NCBI GenBank assembly: GCA_002329245.1
Contig: DCTG01000105.1
Span: forward strand, 1-6,474
Direction of reading: 5' to 3'
DNA from: Clostridiales bacterium UBA1446
Lineage (GTDB): Bacteria; Bacillota; Clostridia; Oscillospirales; Oscillospiraceae
DNA length: 6,474 nt
Shown: positions 1 through 5,502 of the stretch, piece by piece
Layout: each line of letters starts with the position of its first letter
Position numbering within the stretch: position 1 is the first letter of the stretch
Notes under the pieces: generated by a model
Databases searched by the model: none
Told to the model about the DNA's origin: nothing
Seen by the model: only the letters and a program-made list of their open reading frames with translations
Program-made: the position numbers and the translations under genes

Positions 1-438
1 TACGGCATCCTTGAACTCGACGTTGCCGGTTCCCAGACCGTGACGGGCGTTGGTCAGATAGAAAACGCCGTTGGACATGGACTCGGCGCCGCCCGCGATT
101 ACGATATCGGCCAAGCCGGCGGCAACCTCCATCATGCCGGTCTGCACCGCGGTCATGGCGGAGGCGCACTGACGCATAACGGTCTGGCCGGAGGTGGTAA
201 CAGGGAAGCCGGCGCGCAGGGCGGCGAAGCGGGCCATATTGGATTCGTCGGAGGTCTGGCGGCACTGGCCGAGGATGACCTCGTCCACCATGGACTTGTC
301 AATCCCGGCACGGCGGACGACTTCGTTCATGACGACAGCAGCCAATTCGTTGGCGTGCAAAGGTTTCAGGGACTTGTTCATTGCGCCGATGGCAGTACGG
401 CAGCCCTCGACGATTACGACGTCGCGCATCTGTAACAT
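1..438 (-). CDS. Thiolase (acetyl-CoA acetyltransferase-like), N-terminal part, runs off left edge
   Basis: This is the first 146 codons of a thiolase; the 3' part lies beyond base 1. Thiolases condense two acyl-CoAs or cleave a 3-ketoacyl-CoA, in the cytoplasm. The N-terminal thiolase fold is readable: VEGCRTAIG near residues 10-18, DEVILGQC near 52-59, the nucleophile context TVMRQCASAM with catalytic Cys at about residue 91, and the glycine-rich strand IVIAGGAESMSN at 112-123. The catalytic His and second Cys of the family would be in the missing part. The start at 438 was chosen because GGAG (447-450) sits 8 nt upstream; an ATG at 429 would place it 17 nt away. It follows the BKACE gene by 163 bp on the same strand, so a shared role in acyl-CoA/acetoacetate metabolism is likely. 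CASAM instead of the commoner CASGM/CGSG is a small deviation. Substrate chain length cannot be told. Confidence 0.93.
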   Translation of the reverse strand, partial: MLQMRDVVIVEGCRTAIGAMNKSLKPLHANELAAVVMNEVVRRAGIDKSMVDEVILGQCRQTSDESNMARFAALRAGFPVTTSGQTVMRQCASAMTAVQTGMMEVAAGLADIVIAGGAESMSNGVFYLTNARHGLGTGNVEFKDAV

Positions 439-601
439 TTCGATTACTCCAATCTATTTTTGGTTGGCGGAGAGCGTTTCCCCGCCTGTTGTCCGCATCG
501 CGCGGCCGGATACCGGGAGGGGATCTATCCCGCTCCCTGACAGGGGAAAGCGGCAGGGCCGGACGCGCCGATTTCCTGCCGCCCCCGTGATAGGGCGAAT
601 A
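439..601 (-). other. Structured intergenic spacer between BKACE and thiolase genes
   Basis: No gene is seen. The stretch is GC-rich and full of inverted repeats. An 8-bp perfect stem, GCGGCAGG (550-557) with CCTGCCGC (575-582), encloses a 17-nt loop that holds a further CGG/CCG pairing. A second hairpin, GGGAG+GGGAT (515-524) with ATCCC+CTCCC (527-537), has a one-base bulge at 532. Neither is followed by a clear U-run in the transcript direction (the first gives only TTTCCCC), so I do not call an intrinsic terminator. These could be attenuating or mRNA-stabilising structures that set the BKACE to thiolase ratio. The GGAG ribosome binding site of the thiolase is at 447-450. Confidence 0.4.
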
Positions 602-1444
602 TTAGTGCCAGCTGCGGGTAATGCCGAGGATTTCGCGGGCATCTTCCGCGGTGGCGATTTCGCGGCCGGCCAATTTGCCGAGCTCGCAGGCGCGGGCAAC
701 CAGCTGCTCGTTGGTTGCGAGAACGCCCTTGCTCAAATAGATGTTGTCTTCCAGTCCGACGCGCAGGCCGTTGCAGCCGGCGGAAAGACCGGCGAGCATG
801 CAGGCCATGTGCGTATGGCCGATGCCGCTGATGGACCAGGTGGAGCCTTCGGGCAGCTTGGGCAGGAAGTAGGCGAGGCTGTCAATGTTGCCGGGCATTC
901 CGCCGGAGACGCCAAGCATGAACTGGTAATGGCAGGGAGTCTTCAGGAAGCCTTTCTTCACATAGTATGCGACGTTGCCCATCATGCCGCCGTCGAAAAT
1001 TTCAAGTTCGGGCTTGATGTTTTCCTCGATGCAGGTTTTTCCGAGTTCTTCGAGGAACTTGGGCTCGTTGAGGAACACATAGCTGTTTGCCCAGTTGATG
1101 CTTCCGGGGTCGTAGGAGCACATTTCAGGCTTTAAAAGCTTCAGGTGCGCCAGGCGCATCTCGATGGGGAATTTGGAGCCGGAGGAGGTAAGGTTAAACA
1201 CAACGTCAACGCCGGCTTTTCTGCAGGCAGCGGTGCTCTTGTCATAGATCTCGACGAAGCGGTCGGTCGCCATGGTGTTCTTCCCTTCGTCGTCACGGGC
1301 GTGAATGTGAACAATGGCGGCGCCAGCTTTCGCGCAGCGTACGACATCCTCGGCAATCTCGTCGGGGGTAATCGGCACATACGGCGTGGCGGAGCGCATC
1401 GTGCCCGCGCCTAAAAGGCAGGCGGAGATGATCAGTTTGCTCAT
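602..1444 (-). CDS. BKACE-family beta-keto acid cleavage enzyme (3-keto-5-aminohexanoate cleavage enzyme-like)
   Basis: A 280-residue TIM-barrel enzyme of the DUF849/BKACE family. Known members are zinc enzymes that react a beta-keto acid with acetyl-CoA, giving acetoacetate and a shortened acyl-CoA; Kce in lysine fermentation is the founding case. Seen here: VPITPDEIAE near 23-32, the zinc-ligand stretch VHIHARD with His46 and His48, FNLTSSGS near 83-90, PELEIFDGG near 145-153, GIGHTHM near 207-213 and RVGLEDN near 228-234, with Glu232 as the expected third metal ligand and Arg228/Asp233 as expected substrate-site residues. The length is normal for the family. ATG at 1444 is preferred over the in-frame GTG at 1453 because the purine-rich AGAGAG (1455-1460) is 10 nt upstream of the ATG but only 1 nt from the GTG. 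The family covers many substrates (aminated, carnitine-derived and other keto acids), so kce is not assigned. No lysine aminomutase or dehydrogenase gene is visible in the window. Confidence 0.93.
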   Translation of the reverse strand: MSKLIISACLLGAGTMRSATPYVPITPDEIAEDVVRCAKAGAAIVHIHARDDEGKNTMATDRFVEIYDKSTAACRKAGVDVVFNLTSSGSKFPIEMRLAHLKLLKPEMCSYDPGSINWANSYVFLNEPKFLEELGKTCIEENIKPELEIFDGGMMGNVAYYVKKGFLKTPCHYQFMLGVSGGMPGNIDSLAYFLPKLPEGSTWSISGIGHTHMACMLAGLSAGCNGLRVGLEDNIYLSKGVLATNEQLVARACELGKLAGREIATAEDAREILGITRSWH

Positions 1445-1570
1445 TGGGAACACACTCTCTTTCTAAAATTGTTTTTGATATCCGGAGCGCAGCCGGCATA
1501 TCCGAACACGCGCCGGAATCGCCTTGGGAAAGCCGGAATCATCCGCAATCCCCTTATATTTCACTCAAAA

Positions 1571-1608
1571 AGTATATCAAATTATACCATGCCTGTCAAC
1601 CGCAACAA
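1571..1608 (-). promoter_or_regulatory. Two overlapping sigma-A-type promoters for the BKACE-thiolase unit
   Basis: Read on the minus strand, TTGACA (1594-1599) is followed after exactly 17 nt by TATACT (1571-1576), a near-consensus promoter. Ten bases upstream lies a perfect extended -10, TGGTATAAT (TATAAT at 1581-1586), with a weak TTGTTG -35 (1603-1608) at 16-nt spacing. The predicted start of the main promoter is near 1564, giving a leader of about 120 nt before the ATG at 1444. An inverted repeat, GTATA-N6-TATAC (1572-1587), spans both -10 boxes and could bind a repressor, though -10 boxes alone produce part of that symmetry. Confidence 0.75.
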
Positions 1609-1672
1609 GGCACAAAAGCTTATGAAAAGATACGGAAATCGCCTTTGAAATCACTGCATTTTCTAAACTTTT

Positions 1673-1724
1673 AAACAAACCGGAAAGCGGCTGAAACGCC
1701 GCCCCGGTCCCCGCCCGTTTCCGG
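1673..1724 (-). terminator. Intrinsic terminator of the SipW/ABC-like operon
   Basis: In the transcript direction an outer arm CCGGAAA (1718-1724) pairs with TTTCCGG (1680-1686). An inner stem GCGGC (1698-1702) pairs with GCCGC (1687-1691) around a 6-nt loop. The outer arm is followed at once by TTTGTTT (1673-1679). It lies about 50 nt after the stop of the permease-peptidase fusion gene and before the BKACE promoters, so it separates the two units. Confidence 0.65.
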
Positions 1725-1772
1725 CCGGACGCGAAAGGAGGGGCAATTGCACTCCTGTGCTTCTTTCTCTGA

Positions 1773-3191
1773 CTATACCATATCCAGTTTTGCGTTTTTT
1801 AAAAATAAAGTTTTGACAGGCTTATAGAAAAAGAGCAGCAGGATGGGCCCGACCAAAAAGACAATTCTGCCCAAAATCGTGTTGGTAAACAGGATGAAGG
1901 CTCCCAACCATCTGTTGGAATCGGAATAGATTCCGTAAATCTCGGAGCGGTCGATCGTTTTCAGCATCTCCCCCTCCCTTGCTAAAAGAGGGTAACGATC
2001 AATATCGACCACATACCGGTCTTCTTCTTTTGATAACACCCGCTCCACATAAACGACCGATTTATCCTGGAAAAGCACGATATCCCCGATTGCAACTGGT
2101 TCCGAAATATCGATTCTCTTGAAAAGCGCCAGATCGTTTTTCCTGATCGCGGGTTCCATCGTACTCGATTTGAAGACATACGGTATATAGCCCATGAAAG
2201 TAAGCTCTTCTCCCGGCCGGGCGGCGGAAAGGACGATGATAAAAACGTTGCATACCATAACCGCACAGATCATTAAAACCAGACAAGCGGTGATTACGGC
2301 GTCCAAAGCTTTCGCGCGGGTTCCGCTTCCCTTTTTTTCATACAGGGGTCTGAGCTTTCCCGCCAGACTGTCCATTACGACGACCTTCTGATCCTCAGAC
2401 AGGAACTGCCTGTATATATCATCGGGGACACTGTAGTATTGGGCAACGCTTTTTGCCTTCCATACGCAGACAATCAGACAAAGAAGGATCAGGCCGCCGG
2501 CTACGGGCAGATAGAGACTCGTATGAAAATCAAAGAGGTTCAGGAGATTCTGCATCAAAACCCTGTTGGAAACAATCTCGTGATATCCCAGCAGAAAATG
2601 CAAAACGACTATGGCTATCCCGGAAATAAAAATCAGATACCGGGCCGTACGCTTGTTTTTTGTGTAGAGGGATATCGTCATGGCCGCCATCGTCAGGAGA
2701 AACATATCAATCAGGCCCGCCAAGAAAAGAGCCGGCAGATACGAATAGACAAATCGGTATTTCAGAACCGCCGTCATAAGAATAATCGCAAAAAAACCGA
2801 TGGCATAAATGGCGGCTATGGAATAGATGGAAGCCCCAAGCTTTGAAAGTATCATGCGCTTCGGTTTGTATCCCATTTTGACCAGGACATACCACTGATT
2901 CTTCCTCAGTTCGGCAAAGGAGAGAAAATCATATTGGATCATGAAATAAAAGGCATAGAGAAGAATCGAGATGCCGTTATAGAGATAAATCGTTGAAAAA
3001 TAGCTTTCCTGAATCAGATAGGGAACCAGATCCGAAAGAATGGATTCCGTCAGGGTTCGAAGAATAAAATGGATAGCAAACGAAAGAACTCCCATGAAAA
3101 GGGCGAAGGAAAGCTTTCGTCTCATTCCCACATTATTCTCTAAATACGCCTGGCGCAGTTCTTTGCTGAAATAGCTGTTTCTATAAATCAT
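1773..3191 (-). CDS. ABC-permease-like membrane protein fused to a catalytically altered SipW-type signal peptidase domain
   Basis: A 472-residue two-part membrane protein. Residues 1-250 hold six predicted helices (about 27-47, 70-90, 120-143, 152-175, 184-202, 227-244) with basic cytoplasmic loops such as RKNQWYVLVKMGYKPKR, resembling an ABC-2/FtsX-like permease. Residues 296-457 are a whole S26 signal peptidase-like domain: a membrane helix at 298-322, the box GYIPYVFKSSTMEP at 334-347, GDIVLF at 369-374, VVYVERV at 379-385, VDIDR at 395-399, then an IYGIYS motif and a C-terminal helix at about 441-457. Against the intact SipW next door, the nucleophile Ser is Thr344 and the general-base His is Glu383; Asp398 may be kept. 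Peptidase activity is therefore doubtful. The start ATG overlaps the end of the ABC-like gene by 11 nt, so translation is probably coupled. It is the last gene before a terminator. A sequencing error is unlikely to explain two separate catalytic substitutions in an otherwise intact fold. The function is unknown. Confidence 0.85.
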   Translation of the reverse strand: MIYRNSYFSKELRQAYLENNVGMRRKLSFALFMGVLSFAIHFILRTLTESILSDLVPYLIQESYFSTIYLYNGISILLYAFYFMIQYDFLSFAELRKNQWYVLVKMGYKPKRMILSKLGASIYSIAAIYAIGFFAIILMTAVLKYRFVYSYLPALFLAGLIDMFLLTMAAMTISLYTKNKRTARYLIFISGIAIVVLHFLLGYHEIVSNRVLMQNLLNLFDFHTSLYLPVAGGLILLCLIVCVWKAKSVAQYYSVPDDIYRQFLSEDQKVVVMDSLAGKLRPLYEKKGSGTRAKALDAVITACLVLMICAVMVCNVFIIVLSAARPGEELTFMGYIPYVFKSSTMEPAIRKNDLALFKRIDISEPVAIGDIVLFQDKSVVYVERVLSKEEDRYVVDIDRYPLLAREGEMLKTIDRSEIYGIYSDSNRWLGAFILFTNTILGRIVFLVGPILLLFFYKPVKTLFLKNAKLDMV

Positions 3192-4251
3192 AGCTTTGTT
3201 CTTTCAGTCCCTGCACTGCATTTTTCGTACGTTTTTTGTGAAGCTGGATTTCCCGTGGGAAAAATCCTTCCTCGAGTATTTTTGCGTATAAAAGCGCCGC
3301 GTGCTCCTTCTCCGTGTCCCGGTGGCTGATCGTCAGGGCGTCTTCGTTTACCTCGTACCGATACTCGGGAAGCGCAAGCCTCAGACGCTCGGCTATTTGT
3401 CCGACGTTTTCATCGCAGACAGTCAGGATGGTTTTGTCATACGTCCTCGCAAATTCTTCCACGGAACCCGCATAGGCGACCTGCCCGTCCATTAAATATG
3501 CGGTATGGGTACAGGCCCGATCAATGAGATCCCCGTCCTGCGTCCCGATGACCAGAGTTCTGTTTTCGGAACGGATATAAGCGGCGATTTTTGAAATTGC
3601 GCGGCTGAGCGTTTCTCCGAACTCATAGCGCGGGAAGTTGAAAACGACAAGCCGGCTGTCCGAAAACGCTGCCGCCAACAGGATGATCACGGCCTTTTGC
3701 TCTTTCCGCAGCGTGCTGACCGGAGTGAGAGAAATATTTCCGAGACCTATGCCGATCAGATATTCAAAGATTCGCTTCTGACGCGCGACGGTATCCTCCT
3801 GCGATTTTGCCGTGACAAACATCAGATATTCCAGAACATTCATGTTCCCGTAGACCATATCGGGGCTGCTAATATAGAAAACATGGGGCAGGATCACGCG
3901 TTTATAGGCCATCATTCCTTTTCCCACCAGCACGCATATTCCGCTGTGATAATGCCGTATGTTGGATAGAATCTTTAAAAGCAAAAGAATTTCAAAGGGG
4001 GAATCCCCATTGACGCCCCAGGTCTCACCGCTGAAAATTGACAGGTTCAGACCGCTCAGAACAGGCACTGCGTATTTGCCGTCCTTCAGGTACATCTCAG
4101 AGGAAAAAAGCTTCTCTATATGAACAACGCTTTTTCTCTCCGCCTGTTCCTTTTCTACCTGTTCCGTTTCCTCCTGTTCCTCTTTGATCCGCTCTTTCTC
4201 TTTGTTTTCCTCTTCCACTACCAGGCTGTTGCGCATCTCGGCATTCTCCAT
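3181..4251 (-). CDS. Degenerate ABC-ATPase-like protein with Glu-rich N-terminus (probable pseudo-ATPase)
   Basis: A 356-residue cytoplasmic protein with the overall layout of an ABC nucleotide-binding domain but none of its catalytic residues. Residues 13-40 are Glu/Lys-rich and likely helical or coiled. The NBD-like part starts near 42. GETWGVNGDSPFEILLLLKIL (75-95) lines up with the usual GExxGLLGPNGAGKTTLLKIL, so the Walker A Lys is Ile88 and the Thr pair is Leu-Leu. The Q-loop Gln appears to be Ser (YISSPD, 126-131). The signature LSGGQ is LRKEQ (181-185). Walker B LLLDEP is LVVFNFP (201-207), with Asp to Asn and Glu to Phe. The H-loop His is Gln238 (GTQD). A further 75 residues follow the NBD. 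It overlaps the downstream permease-like gene by 11 nt and starts 17 nt after SipW. The start is uncertain: ATG 4251 has a weak ribosome binding site, while ATG 4236 has GGAG 9 nt upstream. ATP hydrolysis looks impossible; a structural or regulatory role is inferred. Confidence 0.87.
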   Translation of the reverse strand: MENAEMRNSLVVEEENKEKERIKEEQEETEQVEKEQAERKSVVHIEKLFSSEMYLKDGKYAVPVLSGLNLSIFSGETWGVNGDSPFEILLLLKILSNIRHYHSGICVLVGKGMMAYKRVILPHVFYISSPDMVYGNMNVLEYLMFVTAKSQEDTVARQKRIFEYLIGIGLGNISLTPVSTLRKEQKAVIILLAAAFSDSRLVVFNFPRYEFGETLSRAISKIAAYIRSENRTLVIGTQDGDLIDRACTHTAYLMDGQVAYAGSVEEFARTYDKTILTVCDENVGQIAERLRLALPEYRYEVNEDALTISHRDTEKEHAALLYAKILEEGFFPREIQLHKKRTKNAVQGLKEQSYDL

Positions 4252-4268
4252 TTTTAATCGTCTTAAAT

Positions 4269-4784
4269 TTAGGCAAACGGGATTTTCATGACCATCTTGG
4301 CTATAATCTGACCCGGGTCGAGCAGATCCGGATCCGGGGAATTAATCGGGTTGTCCCCCTTGGTCTGATATTTCACGGTTCCGTCTTCCAACTCAATCAC
4401 ATCGATAATGCGGTGCGTGACGGTGTCTCCCACATTCGACCGGAACGTAACAATATCTCCGATTTTTAATGCGGCGGCATCCTCCGGTTCCTTAGACAGA
4501 ATGACGGCCCCCACCTTAAGCGTCGGCGACATGCTGCCGGATTCTACCACGTACAGCTGATAGCCGAACAAAGCCGGGGTTTCGCCCTGCCTTTTCGCAT
4601 TCAGAACGGAAACCAAAACGGAAATGAGAAAAGCAACTATCAGGACGAACAACACCTGGCCGAAAATCTTCCCGAGCGGTTTTCTTTTTTTCCCGCGCCC
4701 GGCCTTGGGATCGTTTGCCGCCCTCTTGAGCTCTTCTCTCATCTGCTGTATTTGCTTGTCTGTCGTATATACCGGTTCCAACAT
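4269..4784 (-). CDS. sipW: SipW-type signal peptidase I, lacking the C-terminal membrane helix
   Basis: A 171-residue membrane peptidase of the ER/SipW type (family S26), expected to cleave signal peptides of TasA/camelysin-like exported proteins on the outer membrane face. It has a charged cytoplasmic N-terminus (1-39), one helix (about 40-61), the nucleophile box VVESGSMSPT with Ser84, GDIVTFR (109-115), VTHRI with His124 (His replaces the Lys of classical bacterial SPase I), and the TKGDN...SPDPD acid segment with Asp144. The protein stops at KIPFA, where family members usually continue with a YLG-type segment and a second helix; no remnant of that part follows the TAA, so the short form looks genuine. 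ATG 4784 is chosen because AAAAGGA ends 6 nt upstream; the longer TTG start at 4802 has no such site. It lies downstream of its likely substrate, separated by a terminator hairpin, and 17 nt before the ABC-like gene. Confidence 0.92.
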   Translation of the reverse strand: MLEPVYTTDKQIQQMREELKRAANDPKAGRGKKRKPLGKIFGQVLFVLIVAFLISVLVSVLNAKRQGETPALFGYQLYVVESGSMSPTLKVGAVILSKEPEDAAALKIGDIVTFRSNVGDTVTHRIIDVIELEDGTVKYQTKGDNPINSPDPDLLDPGQIIAKMVMKIPFA

Positions 4785-4840
4785 CGCATATCCTTTTCGC
4801 AATTAAATGTAATACGCTTCCATCCGAAAGTTTGAATAAC

Positions 4841-4876
4841 AAAACAAACTGCCCTCCTCAGAGGGCAGTTTGTTTT
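4841..4876. terminator. Perfect 16-bp hairpin terminator between the TasA-like gene and sipW
   Basis: AAAACAAACTGCCCTC (4841-4856) and GAGGGCAGTTTGTTTT (4861-4876) are exact reverse complements around the 4-nt loop CTCA. The A/T-rich ends give a U-rich 3' flank on either strand. For the minus-strand transcript it comes 6 nt after the TAA of the TasA-like gene. It should end most transcripts there, and any readthrough would supply the sipW operon with fewer copies than the secreted protein. No second gene faces it, so bidirectional use is not required. Confidence 0.88.
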
Positions 4877-4882
4877 ATTTCG

Positions 4883-5416
4883 TTATTTCTGCGTACCCGT
4901 TACCGATACCTTGAGAGCCGTCCCATAATCGGCGCCCGCATAGTTTATATCGACCGCATCGTCGGACGGCCAATTGACTTTAACGGTGTATGTATGGGTC
5001 TGCCCTGTCTCGCTCAAGGGAAAGCTGTCTTTAAAGGTAAGGATTCCGTCTTCGATCTCGCCGCTGGCAAGCAGTTCATTTCCCTCATCATATACGCCGA
5101 CAGTCAGAGGTAAAATCGCAGACTTACCTTCTGCAGCTTTTAGCTCCACCGCAACATCCAGGTCCATGGCGGTCTCGGAAACGACATCTTCGTTAAAGTT
5201 CTTCACGCTGAAGGACCACTGCACCGTTTCAGACGGAGCAATTTTCACGTTTGTTTGAAAGGTGTCGGTTCCACCTTTCGTCAGAATGAATTCTTTGGCC
5301 GTAACGCTGCCCGCAGCCAGCCCCTCAATCGTTGTGGTATACATGGCGAGGGTTCCCGCGGCAATTGAGATGACAATTACCATGACAAGAGAAATTACCG
5401 TAAGCGTTTTTTTCAT
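4883..5416 (-). CDS. TasA/camelysin-like secreted protein with SipW-cognate signal peptide
   Basis: A 177-residue exported protein. The signal peptide MKKTLTVISLVMVIVISIAAGTLA, with probable cleavage after Ala24, ends in the GT-x-A + aromatic/Thr context (GTLAMYTTT) typical of SipW substrates. The mature part, about 153 residues, has alternating hydrophobic strands, no cysteines, and an end (YGTALKVSVTGTQ) resembling the last strand of TasA/camelysin-family proteins, which form surface or biofilm fibres or act as surface proteins in Bacilli. The camelysin name implies a protease, but I see no HExxH metal motif here. ATG 5416 is supported by GGAGG (5425-5429) 8 nt upstream; an in-frame upstream ATG at 5446 is rejected. 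A SipW peptidase encoded just downstream is the obvious processing enzyme. Polymerisation into fibres is inference. Confidence 0.85.
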   Translation of the reverse strand: MKKTLTVISLVMVIVISIAAGTLAMYTTTIEGLAAGSVTAKEFILTKGGTDTFQTNVKIAPSETVQWSFSVKNFNEDVVSETAMDLDVAVELKAAEGKSAILPLTVGVYDEGNELLASGEIEDGILTFKDSFPLSETGQTHTYTVKVNWPSDDAVDINYAGADYGTALKVSVTGTQK

Positions 5417-5432
5417 AAAGTTTACCTCCGCA

Positions 5433-5462
5433 TTTATATTAAGCATTATTTTGCAGGGTCAA
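5433..5462 (-). promoter_or_regulatory. Possible promoter of the TasA-like gene
   Basis: On the minus strand, TTGACC (5457-5462) is followed by 18 nt and TATAAA (5433-5438), each one mismatch from consensus. The predicted start would fall inside or just before the GGAGG ribosome binding site (5425-5429), giving an unusually short leader. This makes the call weak, and the gene may instead be transcribed from further upstream. Confidence 0.27.
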
Positions 5463-5502
5463 TAACAGCGCTTTTCTTTGCAGACGGAATGAGAATCTTC
5501 CG

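Larger units (their letters stand above)
1445..1772 (-). other. 328-bp intergenic region between the secretion locus and the BKACE unit
   Basis: No convincing gene is present; a 76-codon plus-strand open frame from 1444 has no good start context. From right to left the region holds a small hairpin AGGAG/CTCCT around a GCAATTGC palindrome (about 1736-1756), the terminator of the permease operon (1673-1724), the overlapping promoters (1571-1608), and the leader of the BKACE mRNA (about 1564-1445). The leader carries GATTCCGGC twice with a 20-bp period and several CCGG-containing short repeats. I recognise no known riboswitch in it. Confidence 0.7.

Noticed and set aside
194..1135. Plus-strand 313-codon open frame antisense to the thiolase and BKACE genes
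   Set aside because: It overlaps two clear enzyme genes on the other strand. Its low-complexity Gly/Ala/His-rich product is typical of a GC-rich shadow frame, and it has no recognisable domain.
1445..1565. Riboswitch (for example lysine-type) in the BKACE leader
   Set aside because: The leader is only about 120 nt, and I could not match it to a known riboswitch core or see a terminator or sequestering stem next to the ribosome binding site.
2439..2846. Plus-strand open frame inside the permease-peptidase gene
   Set aside because: It is fully covered by a well-supported membrane protein on the minus strand. The Lys/Gln/Asn-rich product has no family features.
3181..4251. Pseudogene call for the ABC-like gene
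   Set aside because: The frame is intact over 356 codons, overlaps the next gene in a coupled manner, and keeps the NBD framework. Motif loss without stops or frameshifts fits a retained pseudo-enzyme better than decay.
4785..4802. Longer SipW start at TTG 4802
   Set aside because: It lacks a ribosome binding site, whereas ATG 4784 has AAAAGGA at 6 nt.
5417..5446. Longer start for the TasA-like protein at ATG 5446
   Set aside because: It would put non-hydrophobic residues before the signal peptide and would place the GGAGG site inside the gene. ATG 5416 fits both.
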